A DNA stretch of 64,000 nt from Novosphingobium sp. AAP83 (GTDB taxonomy: Bacteria > Pseudomonadota > Alphaproteobacteria > Sphingomonadales > Sphingomonadaceae): contig NZ_LJHY01000001.1 in the NCBI RefSeq assembly GCF_001295795.1, positions 1 to 64,000 on the forward strand. The letters are read 5' to 3'. Position numbers and translations under genes: made by a program. The notes beneath the pieces were generated by a model that made no database searches, was not told the DNA's origin, and saw only the letters and a list, made by a program, of their open reading frames with translations. Shown piece after piece: positions 9,368-18,290 of this stretch. How positions within the stretch are numbered: position 1 is the first letter of the stretch; every line of letters starts with the position of its first letter.

Positions 9368-9375
9368 ACACCACC

Positions 9376-9600
9376 TAGCGTTCGCAGATTGATCCGACGG
9401 CCTTCCACTGGGAATCGACTGTGCGGGCTTTTGCCTTTCGCAGGTGCGCTTTCAGCTTGGCGAAGGCCATTTCGATGGGATTGAGGTCCGGGCTCTAGGG
9501 TGGCAGGTAGAGGAACCACGCCCCGCGCGCCTTCAGGATCGCGGCAGCTTTCTCGCTTTTGTGGCTGGAGAGATTGTCGAGGATGACCATGTCTGTAGAT
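9376..9600 (-). pseudogene. C-terminal remnant of an IS630-family transposase
   Basis: On the minus strand the translation reads MVILDNLSSHKSEKAAAI, then FLYLPP, a TAG stop, and [19 protein letters not shown]. This is the C-terminal catalytic part of IS630/Tc1-mariner-like transposases, where the stop occupies the position of the usual tyrosine in [11 protein letters not shown]. The N-terminal two thirds are absent. The remnant ends at TAG (9376-9378), directly at the right end of the IS427-like element. It is non-functional both by truncation and by the in-frame stop. Confidence 0.82.
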
Positions 9601-9641
9601 TTCCGCTGAGAATTGACCCGGGTGATGGTATGTCCCGTAGA

Positions 9642-10093
9642 GCGAGACCTCTGCGAAAGTAGCTGACGCGGGCGCACAATTGTGATTCTTTTTGTGAGAG
9701 CGAGGAGGGTTTCATGCCGGGTGGATTTGCCGAAGCGTTTTTGCCTGCCGGGTCTGGGCGATGCGCTGTTTGCCGAAGTGTCGCGCCAGCTCGATGCTGC
9801 GGGCTACATGGTAAAGTCCGCACCGCTGTCGAACGCACCTTCAGTGAGATCAAGTGCGGACCACACGGCTTCATCCGAATGCGCTATCGCGGACTTGAAC
9901 GATGCCGCCTCCACGCCGATCTCGCCGCCATCGCCTATAATCTGCGCAGAGCAGCAGGCTGAACGATCAACCAAATCAACCGATTACACGTCCATCAAGC
10001 CCATGGGCCAGTCCAAACATTCGCAAACCCAGTGCTGTCACCCCTCAACACGCACTTCATCCTCACGCATGACGCTTTTCGCAGAGGTCTCGC
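9642..10093 (+). mobile_element. Internally deleted insertion sequence with perfect 17-bp terminal inverted repeats
   Basis: gcgagacctctgcgaaa at 9642-9658 is exactly repeated in inverse orientation at 10077-10093. Between them, 418 bp hold only the start and the end of a DDE transposase gene joined out of frame, so most of the catalytic core is gone. Intact ends plus a gutted gene make this a non-autonomous, MITE-like derivative that could still be moved by a full-length relative elsewhere in the genome. Confidence 0.7.
9690..9962 (+). pseudogene. Internally deleted IS5/IS1182-type transposase gene
   Basis: The first part, read in one frame, gives LPGLGDALFAEVSRQLDAAG, the segment found before the first catalytic aspartate in IS5/IS1182-type transposases. 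Near 9815 the coding switches frame and continues as RTAVERTFSEIKCGPHGF and then LADLAAIAYNLRR-like sequence (HADLAAIAYNLRRAAG), the C-terminal end with the catalytic glutamate. The whole middle of the protein is missing. It lies within the element bounded by the 17-bp inverted repeats, which probably were this gene's own ends. Confidence 0.7.
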
Positions 10094-10168
10094 GAAGGCG
10101 GGAATGACGAAGGAAAGATGAACGAGAGGTAGCGTAGCATCTATGCTGTTCGCAAAAGATGCGTCTGC

Positions 10169-12847
10169 CTATTTCCGTGCCGTCGCCAGCCAGCCTGTCA
10201 GCCCCCTCACGAACATTGGCCGTGCCTTGGCCTTTTCGGACAGGCCGCCGATGACCTGATCGACCGGGCGTGCGGCATCTGCCGGAAGGCTGGCCTTGAA
10301 CTCTTGCAGCTTGGCAATCATCGCCGGGTCGGTTGCACCGCTGGCAAGGCTGGCGATGAAGGTCACGCGGCTTTGTGCATCGACCAGTTCTTCAATTCGC
10401 GCGCGGTTGGCGATGGCAAAATCATAAGTCGCTTCAGGGAACAGCGCTGCAGATGCCACAATCATCGCGGCACTGGTAGTTTTGCCCGGCGCATCGGCCA
10501 ACGCCAGATCACGTGCGGTTTTGGCCAGCGCCGGATCGGCTGCACGGCCCAGCAGCGTGTAAAGGAACTGGCGCTCTACCTGGCTGTTCGATGCGCCCGC
10601 CATCTTCAGGATCGCATCCCAATCGGCTTTGGTGGCATTGCGTGCAACGATGCCCAGCCACGTGGTTTTCAGAGGGCCGTCCATCGCTTTGGGGTTGTTG
10701 ACCAGCGCGGCAAAGCGGCTGCGGGCTTGCGCCACCACATCGGCATCGCCCATCGCGCCAAAGCCGCTGATCAGCGTTGATCGCAGATCGGCATCGGGCA
10801 GGGTTTCGCTGGTCACAGGCTCAAATCCGAGCGCGATCAGGCGTGGCTTATAATTGGCGGTCACTTTGGCCGCGAGCTTCTGCCTTGCAGCCGGATCGGC
10901 TTCCAATGCGCGCCAAGCTCCCACATAGCGCCCGAACGCACTGGCGGCGACAACCGGATTGCCGCTCCCCGGAACCGCTGCCAGCAGATCGAATGCAGGT
11001 CCGTATGGCTGATAGCCGCTGCTGGCCAGTGCCAGATTGTCTTGCAACAGGCCGATCTGATCGACCGGTTGCAGCTTGGGCATCGCCGCCTTCAGCGCGC
11101 CCAGCATTTTTGGTGTGTATAGCGAGCGGTAATAGCCCAATTGCCCCGCATTGATCACGACAGGGCCACAGCCCTTCACGGTAACCGTGCTCCTGCCGCC
11201 ATTCAGGCTACCATCAAGGATCGCGCGTACTGGTTCGCCACCTGCGGAAACCAGCAGCGGCACTTTCCACATCGTGGGCTTTGCAGCCACTTCGTCCTTG
11301 CGGTCGACGCTGAATTCGCTTTGCGTCAAGGTGAGGGTCGAGACACCCTTCTTGCAGGTCAGACGGTCTACTTTGACCAGCGGGATGCCGGGCTTCGTGG
11401 TAAAATCTGCCGCAATAGCGGTCAGGCCGGGAGCACCGGCCTTTTCAACGGCTTGCCACAAGTCTTTCGAACGCGTGTTGGCAAATTTGTGATCGCGCAT
11501 ATAGGCACGCAGCCCATCGCGCCAAACGCTTTCACCGGCAAAGGCCTCCAGCATCGCGATCACCGCTTCACCCTTTTGATAGGTGATCGCATCGAAGGCC
11601 TGATTGGTCTCTTCCACGGTCTTGATGTCTTGCACAATCGGGTGCGTGGTCTTGAAGCCATCAAGACCCATCGCGGTTTCGCGCCCGTCCACGCGGTCAA
11701 GCAGCGGGAACCAATCGGGGTGGAAATGGGCGGTGGTCTTGGTTTCCATCCAACTGGCGAAGCCTTCGTTCAGCCACAGGTCTTCCCACCATGCCATCGT
11801 CACCAGATTGCCAAACCACTGGTGTGCCACTTCATGCGCTTGTGTAGAAACAAGGTTCCGCCGCGCCGCCGCACTGGTGATCGCCGGATCATTCAGCAAG
11901 ATCCGCTCGAACGTCAGGATTGCGCCCCAGTTTTCCATCGCCGAAAAGAACTGCGATTGGCCCGGTGCCGCCACATTGTCGAGCTTTGGCAGGGGATAAG
12001 GCTGGCCGAAATAATCGGCGTAGAACGGGATGAGCGGGGCCAATTCGTCCAGCGCATAACGCGCCTGTTCGCCGCTGCCTTTGGGTGAGACGATGCCCGC
12101 CTGCACGCCGGGGGCGGCTGCCTTGGCCATCCTTTCCCAATCGCCAAGTCCGAAGAACAGGAGATACGACGACATCTTCGGGCTGGTGCCAAAAGTGACG
12201 CGCTTCAGGCCTTTGTCGAGGCTCTCCTCTTTGGCCACCGGCATGTTGCTGATCGCCATCTGGGTGGCGGGGACAACCGCCGAAAGATCGAAGGCTGCCT
12301 TGTAAATCGGCTCGTCAAACATCGGGGCAAAGCGGCGCGCGTCGGGTGCTTCGAATTGCGTGAACAGCCCGCGCACGTCCTTGCCGGTGATCTTGTCAGG
12401 GTAATCGAGCGCGAACATGCCGTAAGGCTGGGTATAGATCACGCCGGTATAGACTGTTTCGAGCCGGTACTTGCCGGGGGGCAGCGGCTGGGCTGCGGCA
12501 AACTTTGCCGTCTGGCTGGCGCTATCCATGGTTACGGTCACCGGCGTGGCATTGCCGCCTGCGGGGGTGAGCGTGGCCGATGAAATCTTGAGGTCAAGCG
12601 CGTGCAGCGTTAGGAACGGCGTCGCTTCGGTTACTTCCAAATCGACCGAAGATGTGCCGGCGAAAGTCAGGTTTGCAGCGTCGGGCGTGATTGCGATTGT
12701 GTAATGCAAGGGGTGCGCAACGCGCGGCAGATCGGTGTGCACACCGGCGGCTGCCGACGGATTTCCCGGGATTTGCTGGGCTGTAACCGGGGCCGCAAGG
12801 CCCGCGACCGAAAGCGCAATCGCCGAAACAAAGGAAATGGCATGCAT
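10169..12847 (-). CDS. M1-family zinc aminopeptidase (PepN-like), exported
   Basis: 892 aa from the ATG at 12847, which starts a Sec signal peptide (hydrophobic 4-20, AQA-type site TAQQ); an ATG 24 bases upstream is possible. Zinc site: H338-E-V-A-H342 followed by the third ligand glutamate in NEGFASW about 19 residues on. The exopeptidase motif appears as SAMENWG (family: GAMEN). The C-terminal 400 residues form the ERAP1-like helical domain (with GLIVARNATKADWD-type repeats). The enzyme removes N-terminal amino acids from peptides, here in the periplasm. It is monocistronic, with mobile-element debris downstream and its own promoter region facing the convergent side at 12848-12986. Confidence 0.93.
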   Translation of the reverse strand: MHAISFVSAIALSVAGLAAPVTAQQIPGNPSAAAGVHTDLPRVAHPLHYTIAITPDAANLTFAGTSSVDLEVTEATPFLTLHALDLKISSATLTPAGGNATPVTVTMDSASQTAKFAAAQPLPPGKYRLETVYTGVIYTQPYGMFALDYPDKITGKDVRGLFTQFEAPDARRFAPMFDEPIYKAAFDLSAVVPATQMAISNMPVAKEESLDKGLKRVTFGTSPKMSSYLLFFGLGDWERMAKAAAPGVQAGIVSPKGSGEQARYALDELAPLIPFYADYFGQPYPLPKLDNVAAPGQSQFFSAMENWGAILTFERILLNDPAITSAAARRNLVSTQAHEVAHQWFGNLVTMAWWEDLWLNEGFASWMETKTTAHFHPDWFPLLDRVDGRETAMGLDGFKTTHPIVQDIKTVEETNQAFDAITYQKGEAVIAMLEAFAGESVWRDGLRAYMRDHKFANTRSKDLWQAVEKAGAPGLTAIAADFTTKPGIPLVKVDRLTCKKGVSTLTLTQSEFSVDRKDEVAAKPTMWKVPLLVSAGGEPVRAILDGSLNGGRSTVTVKGCGPVVINAGQLGYYRSLYTPKMLGALKAAMPKLQPVDQIGLLQDNLALASSGYQPYGPAFDLLAAVPGSGNPVVAASAFGRYVGAWRALEADPAARQKLAAKVTANYKPRLIALGFEPVTSETLPDADLRSTLISGFGAMGDADVVAQARSRFAALVNNPKAMDGPLKTTWLGIVARNATKADWDAILKMAGASNSQVERQFLYTLLGRAADPALAKTARDLALADAPGKTTSAAMIVASAALFPEATYDFAIANRARIEELVDAQSRVTFIASLASGATDPAMIAKLQEFKASLPADAARPVDQVIGGLSEKAKARPMFVRGLTGWLATARK

Positions 12848-12986
12848 TTGAAATCTAACTCCCCGGCGCAATTATATGTTGCAGCCCTAACGCCCCGCCC
12901 CGTGCTCTGCGAATCTTTTTAAGGAAACGCGCGAGCGGGTCTTGCCCAATATGGCATATTCAAGACGATGGACGATGACTTTAAGC

Positions 12987-14393
12987 TTAACCAATGGGCA
13001 AGCGTATAATCGCGGTAAGCCCTGCAATCTCGCCATTCACACCGGGCCGGTTGACCAGCGCCAACGTGCCGCCGTGTTGATCGGCAATGGCGCGCGCCAA
13101 CGTGAGGCCAAGGCCGGTGCCGCCGGTGCCACTATTGCGTGAGGCCTCAAGCCGGGTAAACGGCTCCATCATCCGCGCAATATCGCCCTCGGGAATGCCA
13201 GGGCCATCATCCTCTATCCGCAACACAGCCATATGGCCTTCGCGCGCTAGAGAAATGCGCGCGCGCTGGCCATAACGCAGTGCGTTGGACACCAGATTGC
13301 GCAAAGCGCGGCGCAGCCATGTGGCGCGGATCAGCAGCACGATGCGATCGGTTTCACCCAGCTCGACCGCTTCGCCCATGTCTTCGAATTCGCCGATGAC
13401 ATCGGCTACCAAAGCGGCAATCTCGTTCGGCTCAATCGGATCTGACGGGCGGCCTACGCGCGCAAGCGAGAGAATATCGTCAAGCGAGCGGTTGATGTCT
13501 TCAATCGTGGCAGCCATGCGCCCGCGTTCAACATCATCGTCAACCGCTTCGATCCGCACGCGCAGCGCCGCCAAAGGTGTTTTCAGATCGTGGCCGATGG
13601 CACCCAGCATCACGTCTTTTTCATCCAGCATCGCCGCGATGCGGGCTTCCATGGCATTGTGCGCGGTGATCAGGCGCTGGATATCCTCAGGACCATCCGG
13701 CTCCAATTGCCCGCCCAGCTTGCGGTTCCCGGCAAAGTCCTCAACGCGGTGGGTGAGCGCTTTGAGCGGGCGGGCGATGCGCTGCACGAGCAGGGCCATT
13801 GCGCCTACCAGAACGAGGTAGAGCACGATCGTCTGCCCAACGAGAGGGGCCAGAACCATTATGCCGCCGCGCTCGCTGAGCACGCGGGTGGAAAGCCACT
13901 GGCCAGAGTTTTGGCGAACCGCAGCGACAATCAGGCGCGGCATCGGCTGGTTTGAAAATACTGCTAATTCACGGCGATGGCGCTGTATAAAGCGGATGCT
14001 GACAGGGTCATTCAAAGGATTACGCTCAAACACAACCACTTCGGCAGCATCGAAGCCTTGCGCACCGAGAATTTCGGCCAGTTCGCGCTCGACATGCCCG
14101 AGCCGAACCTCGTCCGCGCGTCGAGGGGATTGGTCACTCTGGGTAAGCTTGAAGCGTCCGCTCGTCCGGTCCTCATTGTCGCGATCACGCTCCCGGCGGC
14201 GTTCGGGCGATGGCCCGAGCAAACGGAAAGCGGCCGAACTTACCAGCGAAGATTCGCGCCGATGGCTCTGTTCACGCCAAATCAGCACGGCCGAGATCGT
14301 CTGCGCCACCAGCAGGGCAAGCGCGATCGCGCACAGGACCTGACCTTGCAAACTGCGCGGCCAAAAACGCAGGCGTGAAAAGAACGATGGCAA
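12987..14393 (-). CDS. Sensor histidine kinase of a two-component system
   Basis: About 469 aa if the TTG at 14393 is used; an ATG at 14465 would overlap the response regulator by 67 bp and adds residues with no domain. Order: transmembrane helix (about 15-35), periplasmic sensor region rich in R/E, second membrane helix near 195-215, HAMP, H-box AIGHDLKTPLAALR, N-box LRNLVSNALRYG, G1 box DDGPGIPEGD and G2 box GTGGTGLGL. This is an EnvZ/OmpR-class kinase that phosphorylates the regulator encoded just upstream. The stop-start region GAGGTGTAACCGGCTTG carries a Shine-Dalgarno-like GGAAGAGG. Co-transcription with an EF-hand protein suggests an envelope cation signal, which is inference. Confidence 0.9.
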   Translation of the reverse strand: MPSFFSRLRFWPRSLQGQVLCAIALALLVAQTISAVLIWREQSHRRESSLVSSAAFRLLGPSPERRRERDRDNEDRTSGRFKLTQSDQSPRRADEVRLGHVERELAEILGAQGFDAAEVVVFERNPLNDPVSIRFIQRHRRELAVFSNQPMPRLIVAAVRQNSGQWLSTRVLSERGGIMVLAPLVGQTIVLYLVLVGAMALLVQRIARPLKALTHRVEDFAGNRKLGGQLEPDGPEDIQRLITAHNAMEARIAAMLDEKDVMLGAIGHDLKTPLAALRVRIEAVDDDVERGRMAATIEDINRSLDDILSLARVGRPSDPIEPNEIAALVADVIGEFEDMGEAVELGETDRIVLLIRATWLRRALRNLVSNALRYGQRARISLAREGHMAVLRIEDDGPGIPEGDIARMMEPFTRLEASRNSGTGGTGLGLTLARAIADQHGGTLALVNRPGVNGEIAGLTAIIRLPIG

Positions 14394-14398
14394 GCCGG

Positions 14399-15136
14399 TT
14401 ACACCTCTTCCACCGTGGGTGCGCGTTTTCGCACTTCGGCGGCCAGCATATAGCCACCGCCCCATACTGTCTGGATCAATTGCGGGTTGCGGCTATCGAC
14501 TTCGATTTTGCGGCGCAAGCGCGAGATCTGGTTGTCTACCGCCCGGTCAAACAAGTGCGCCTCGCGGCCTTGCACCATATCCAGCAGGCGATCTCGGTCC
14601 AGCACTTGACGGGGATGATCCAGAAAGGCGAGCAGAAGGCGGAATTCAGCCGACGAAATCGCCACGACCGCGCCTTCCTGATCAATCAGACGGCGCTTTA
14701 GCGGATCAAGCCGCCAGCCTTCAAACTCATAAACAACGGCATCGGCAATCTCGCTCGACTGCTTGTTTGCGCGGCGCAATACCGAGCGGATGCGCGCGAC
14801 CAGTTCGCGGGGATCAAACGGCTTTACCACGTAATCGTCAGCGCCGATTTCCAGCCCCACGATGCGATCGGTTGATTCACCCTTTGCGGTGATGAAGATC
14901 ACCGGCAGCTTGCGCGCCTCAACCAGATGGCGGCACAGCGATAAGCCATCCTCGCCCGGCATCATGATATCTAGCAGGACAATGTCGCAGCCCATTTCGT
15001 TCAGCCGACTGCGCGCCTCGGCTGCGGTCGCAGCTTGCGTTACGACAAACCCCTGGCGGACAAGGTAGTCCGCCAAGGGCTCGCGCAGGGCTGGTTCGTC
15101 ATCGACGACGAGGACTCGGATCGGCGTGTCGTTCAT
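14399..15136 (-). CDS. OmpR-family response regulator
   Basis: 245 aa. The receiver domain (about 6-120) has acidic DDEP, the phospho-acceptor aspartate in IVLLDIMMPGEDG (about residue 57), and the conserved lysine in VVKPFDP. The winged-helix DNA-binding domain follows (about 140-235) with the RLIDQEGAVV, SRLRRKIE and VWGGGYML signatures. It starts 5 bp after the EF-hand gene and ends 5 bp before the kinase start, so all three genes form one operon read leftward. It would control gene expression in response to its kinase; targets are not evident. Confidence 0.95.
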   Translation of the reverse strand: MNDTPIRVLVVDDEPALREPLADYLVRQGFVVTQAATAAEARSRLNEMGCDIVLLDIMMPGEDGLSLCRHLVEARKLPVIFITAKGESTDRIVGLEIGADDYVVKPFDPRELVARIRSVLRRANKQSSEIADAVVYEFEGWRLDPLKRRLIDQEGAVVAISSAEFRLLLAFLDHPRQVLDRDRLLDMVQGREAHLFDRAVDNQISRLRRKIEVDSRNPQLIQTVWGGGYMLAAEVRKRAPTVEEV

Positions 15137-15141
15137 GACAT

Positions 15142-15774
15142 TCAGTTAGCCGGAGGTGGGGGCGGCGGTCCATCACCCATTACACCCATGCCGCCCTTAA
15201 GCATTGGGCCGCGATAGCCGCGCTTCATGCCCATCTTGCCCATCATCGCGCGGCGTTCGTCGGCTGTGATCTTACCGTCCTTGTTGGCATCGGCCATGTC
15301 GAAGTGCATTTTGGTGACGGCATCGAATTCGGTACGGGAAACAGCACCATCCTTGTTCGTATCGGCCATGGCCAGCATGCCCATGCCGCCACCCATCATG
15401 CCGTAATGGCCCATGCCGCGATGTTTGCCGCGACCTTTGCCACGGCTTTCGGCGCGCGCCTCTTTGCCCGCTTCCATCTGTCTGTGATGTGCCATGAATT
15501 CATCGCGGCTGATGGTGCCGTTCTTGTCCGTATCGATCGATGCGAATTTCTCACCCATTTTGGCAGAACGGTCAGCCGGATCGAGCTTGCCGTCCTTGTT
15601 AACGTCAAGCTTGGTCCACATCGTGTCAGCCTTTGCCTTGGCTTCGCTCCACGAAATGGCCTTGTCGCCATCGGCGTCCATCTTTTGGGCCGAAGCAGGC
15701 GATGCGGTATAAAGCGCCATCGAAGTTGTTGCCAAAACGGCAGCAACAGCGGCGATCTGGAATTTCGTTTTCAT
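15142..15774 (-). CDS. Exported EF-hand calcium-binding protein
   Basis: 210 aa from the ATG at 15774, the start of a Sec signal peptide (cleavage after ASA near residue 29); the open frame extends upstream but without coding character. Five EF-hand loops are visible: DADGDKAIS, DVNKDGKLD, DTDKNGTIS, DTNKDGAVS and DANKDGKIT. Between loops 3 and 4 is a linker rich in Arg, Gly, His and Met (RGKGRGKHRG, then MMGGGMGM), and the tail is a run of prolines. The His/Met-rich linker could bind copper or other metals. It is the first gene of an operon with a response regulator and kinase, so it may feed into, or be controlled by, that two-component system. Confidence 0.88.
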   Translation of the reverse strand: MKTKFQIAAVAAVLATTSMALYTASPASAQKMDADGDKAISWSEAKAKADTMWTKLDVNKDGKLDPADRSAKMGEKFASIDTDKNGTISRDEFMAHHRQMEAGKEARAESRGKGRGKHRGMGHYGMMGGGMGMLAMADTNKDGAVSRTEFDAVTKMHFDMADANKDGKITADERRAMMGKMGMKRGYRGPMLKGGMGVMGDGPPPPPPAN

Positions 15775-16001
15775 GTCGGGGTGCTCCTGTGAGCGTAAAA
15801 GAGGAGAAACTGCGGCCATCCGCCACACGGCAAGGAGGGGAGAGGGAGACCTTGCCCAGAGGGGACTGGTTGGGGACAACCGCAGTTTCCATTTCCCTTA
15901 TCTAAGAGCATATTGTCGCGCGATTATGCCCGGAAGGCCGGTTCTTTGTCGCAATTTGTCGCGCCAATGGCAGGCCGTTCACCAGCCTGCAAGCTGGCGC
16001 T

Positions 16002-16370
16002 TCAGCCCATTACAAAGGCGTTGAGTTTATTGCCGTCGGGGTCGCGGAAATACGCAGCGTAAAAGCCGCCACCGCGCACGCCCGGCGCACCTTCATCGCT
16101 GCCACCATTGGCCATCGCCATGGCATAGAGCCGATCAACCTGCGCAGAATCCTTGGCTTCCAACGCGAACATCACGCCATTGCCGACCGTTGCCGGGTTG
16201 CCATCGAAAGGCACCATTGCGCCAATCCCGGCCCCGCCGCCCGGAGCACCCCACGCGATGCCCGTAGGAAACTCCATCATCCTGCCAACGCCCAATTCTG
16301 CTGCAATCGCATCATAGAATTTGGCTGCACGCGCAAGATCATTGGTGCCAACCGTTACGTATCCAAGCAT
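16002..16370 (-). CDS. VOC/glyoxalase-like superfamily protein
   Basis: 122 aa from the ATG at 16370 (MLGYVTVGTNDLARAAKFYD), the normal start of small single-domain vicinal-oxygen-chelate proteins; the longer frame from 16409 adds 13 unrelated residues. The fold's closing strand is seen in GGGFYAAYFRDPDGNKLN with the metal-binding region near DPDGN. Such proteins include glyoxalases, fosfomycin-resistance proteins and isomerases, but many are of unknown activity. It is downstream of the aminopeptidase P gene on the same strand, 58 bp away, and may be co-transcribed. Confidence 0.85.
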   Translation of the reverse strand: MLGYVTVGTNDLARAAKFYDAIAAELGVGRMMEFPTGIAWGAPGGGAGIGAMVPFDGNPATVGNGVMFALEAKDSAQVDRLYAMAMANGGSDEGAPGVRGGGFYAAYFRDPDGNKLNAFVMG

Positions 16371-16428
16371 TGCCTCTCTCCTGTCCACCGAATCGCATAT
16401 TAAGAACAATAAGTGAACAAATAGGCGT

Positions 16429-18240
16429 TTATAAGGGGGCGCAGGCAGCTTCCAACCAGATCAAATCGGTGCCCATCAGTTGCGGTGCAAGAACCGCGCG
16501 GACTCGCCTGTGATAGCTATCAAGCCATCCGCGTTCTTCGGCCGTCAGCAGCGCCACTTCCACCAGCGTACGGTCAATCGGCGCGAAAGTCAGCGTTTCA
16601 AAGCCGAAGAATTCACCTTCCGCGCCCGCGATCTCACGGCGTTCGACCAGCACCAGATTTTCGATGCGAATGCCGTATTCGCCGGTCTTGTAATAGCCCG
16701 GTTCGTTCGACAGGATCATGCCTGGCAGCAGTTCCTGCCCCGTTCCGGCTTGCCCGCCCGCTGCTTTGGCAATGCGCTGCGGGCCTTCGTGGACCGACAG
16801 GAAGCTGCCAACGCCGTGGCCGGTGCCATGCGCGTAATCAAGGCCTGCGCTCCAAAGGAACTGGCGCGCAAAACTATCCAATTGGCTGCCCGCCGTGCCT
16901 TTTGGGAACACCGCGCGCGCCAGCGCGATGTGGCCTTTGAGTACGCGGGTAAAGCGGTCCTTTACTTCTACAGACGGCGCATCTGGGCCGATCCACACCG
17001 TGCGGGTGATGTCGGTTGTACCATCAACATATTGCCCGCCTGAATCGACGAGGTAGACGCTGTTTGGTTCCAGCGTGCGGCTGGTCTCTTCGCTCACCCG
17101 GTAATGCACCACCGCGCCGTTGGGGCCGGCGCCTGAGATCGTATCAAACGACAAGTCTTTGAGCAGGCCACCTTCGGCACGGAAAGCTTGCAACCGGTCA
17201 GCGGCGGATAATTCGGTAACCTCGCCTCGGGGTGCTTCCTGTCCCACCCAATGCAGGAAACGGGCGATAGCGGCACCATCGCGTGATTGCGCGGCGCGGT
17301 GGCCCGCTTGCTCGACCGGGTTCTTGATCGCTTTGGGCAGGACCACCGGATCGGTGACCGCGATAATGTTCGCGCCTGCACCCTCCAGCGCTTGGAACAC
17401 GGCCGCCACCGCACGTTCGGGATCAACCGCCACCTTGCGGCCCCGCAACGCTTCCAGCGCTGGAACAAAAGCATCGCGCGGCTGCACCCGCACCGCATTG
17501 CCCAGGTGCGCGGTGAGGTCCGCTGTCACCTTTTCGGGCGCGATAAAAAAGTCCGCCGTGCCATCGGCATGGGCAATCACGAATGACAGCGCGACCGGCG
17601 TCCGGTCCACATCGCTCCCTCGAATGTTGAGCAGCCATGCCACGGAATCGAGCGCGGTTACGACAGCGGCATCAAGGCCGTTGGCGGCGAGCCATGCGGC
17701 AATATCGGCGCGCTTTTCATGCGCCGATTTGCCCGCGTGTGCATCGGCATGGGGCACCGCGGGCGCAAGCGAGGGCGCGGGCTGGTCTTCCCACACCGAA
17801 TCCACAGGATTGCGGGCCACCGGAAGCAATGTCGCATCGCTATGTTTCAGCGCCATGGCCACGCCATCGGCCCAGCCCTTGGAATGGAGCCATGCATCAT
17901 AACCGATCCGCGCGCCTTGCGGCGCATGTTCGCCCAGCCAAGCCGCAACGCTGGTTTGCGGCACCGATTCGTAGGACCAGCACTTGCCGTCCACCTGATC
18001 GCGCACTTGCAGGGTATAGCGCCCATCGACAAAGATCGCGGCCTTGTCAGCCAGTACCACTGCCGTGCCCGCCGATCCGCCAAAGCCGGTCAACCATTCC
18101 AGCCGCTGGGCATAGCTGCCTACATATTCGCTCATATGTTCGTCGGAAATCGGGATAACGAAGCCGTCCAGTCCGTCCTTCGCCAGTTGCTTGCGCAGGG
18201 CATCGAGACGGGCTTCGTGTGTGTGCATCAACATGGGCAA
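16429..18240 (-). CDS. Xaa-Pro aminopeptidase (M24B family, aminopeptidase P)
   Basis: 603 aa, the long three-domain form also known from eukaryotes: two creatinase-like N-terminal domains (about 1-310) and a pita-bread catalytic domain (about 315-540) plus a C-terminal extension. The dimetal ligands can be seen: aspartates in YLVDSGGQYVDGTTDITR, histidine in GTGHGVGSFLSVHEGPQ, and glutamates in LSNEPGYY and GIRIENLV. It cleaves an N-terminal residue next to proline, in the cytoplasm (no signal peptide). It is divergent from an S9 oligopeptidase gene only 50 bp away, so the two peptide-degrading enzymes share a promoter region. Confidence 0.94.
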   Translation of the reverse strand: MPMLMHTHEARLDALRKQLAKDGLDGFVIPISDEHMSEYVGSYAQRLEWLTGFGGSAGTAVVLADKAAIFVDGRYTLQVRDQVDGKCWSYESVPQTSVAAWLGEHAPQGARIGYDAWLHSKGWADGVAMALKHSDATLLPVARNPVDSVWEDQPAPSLAPAVPHADAHAGKSAHEKRADIAAWLAANGLDAAVVTALDSVAWLLNIRGSDVDRTPVALSFVIAHADGTADFFIAPEKVTADLTAHLGNAVRVQPRDAFVPALEALRGRKVAVDPERAVAAVFQALEGAGANIIAVTDPVVLPKAIKNPVEQAGHRAAQSRDGAAIARFLHWVGQEAPRGEVTELSAADRLQAFRAEGGLLKDLSFDTISGAGPNGAVVHYRVSEETSRTLEPNSVYLVDSGGQYVDGTTDITRTVWIGPDAPSVEVKDRFTRVLKGHIALARAVFPKGTAGSQLDSFARQFLWSAGLDYAHGTGHGVGSFLSVHEGPQRIAKAAGGQAGTGQELLPGMILSNEPGYYKTGEYGIRIENLVLVERREIAGAEGEFFGFETLTFAPIDRTLVEVALLTAEERGWLDSYHRRVRAVLAPQLMGTDLIWLEAACAPL

Positions 18241-18290
18241 TTCCTGAATCGTCGAAAGCCCGCCTTGCGGGCGTCATGGACACACCATAG

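Larger units (their letters stand above)
8513..9375 (+). mobile_element. Complete IS427-like insertion sequence (IS5 family), 863 bp
   Basis: Imperfect terminal inverted repeats delimit the element: GGTAGTGTTTACATTCAG at the left and, read inwards from the right end, GGTGGTGTTTACATGCAG (16 of 18 match). Both ends abut TA (8511-8512 and 9376-9377), consistent with a TA target duplication. Inside are two overlapping frames of one DDE transposase. Length, ends, TA duplication and the two-frame layout fit the IS427 group. The element sits exactly at the 3' end of an IS630 remnant. Confidence 0.8.

Noticed and set aside
11141..12088. Long plus-strand open frame (315 codons) opposite the M1 aminopeptidase gene
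   Set aside because: It is antisense to a clearly coding gene with intact zinc motifs, has no domain, and arises from the high GC3 of the real gene.
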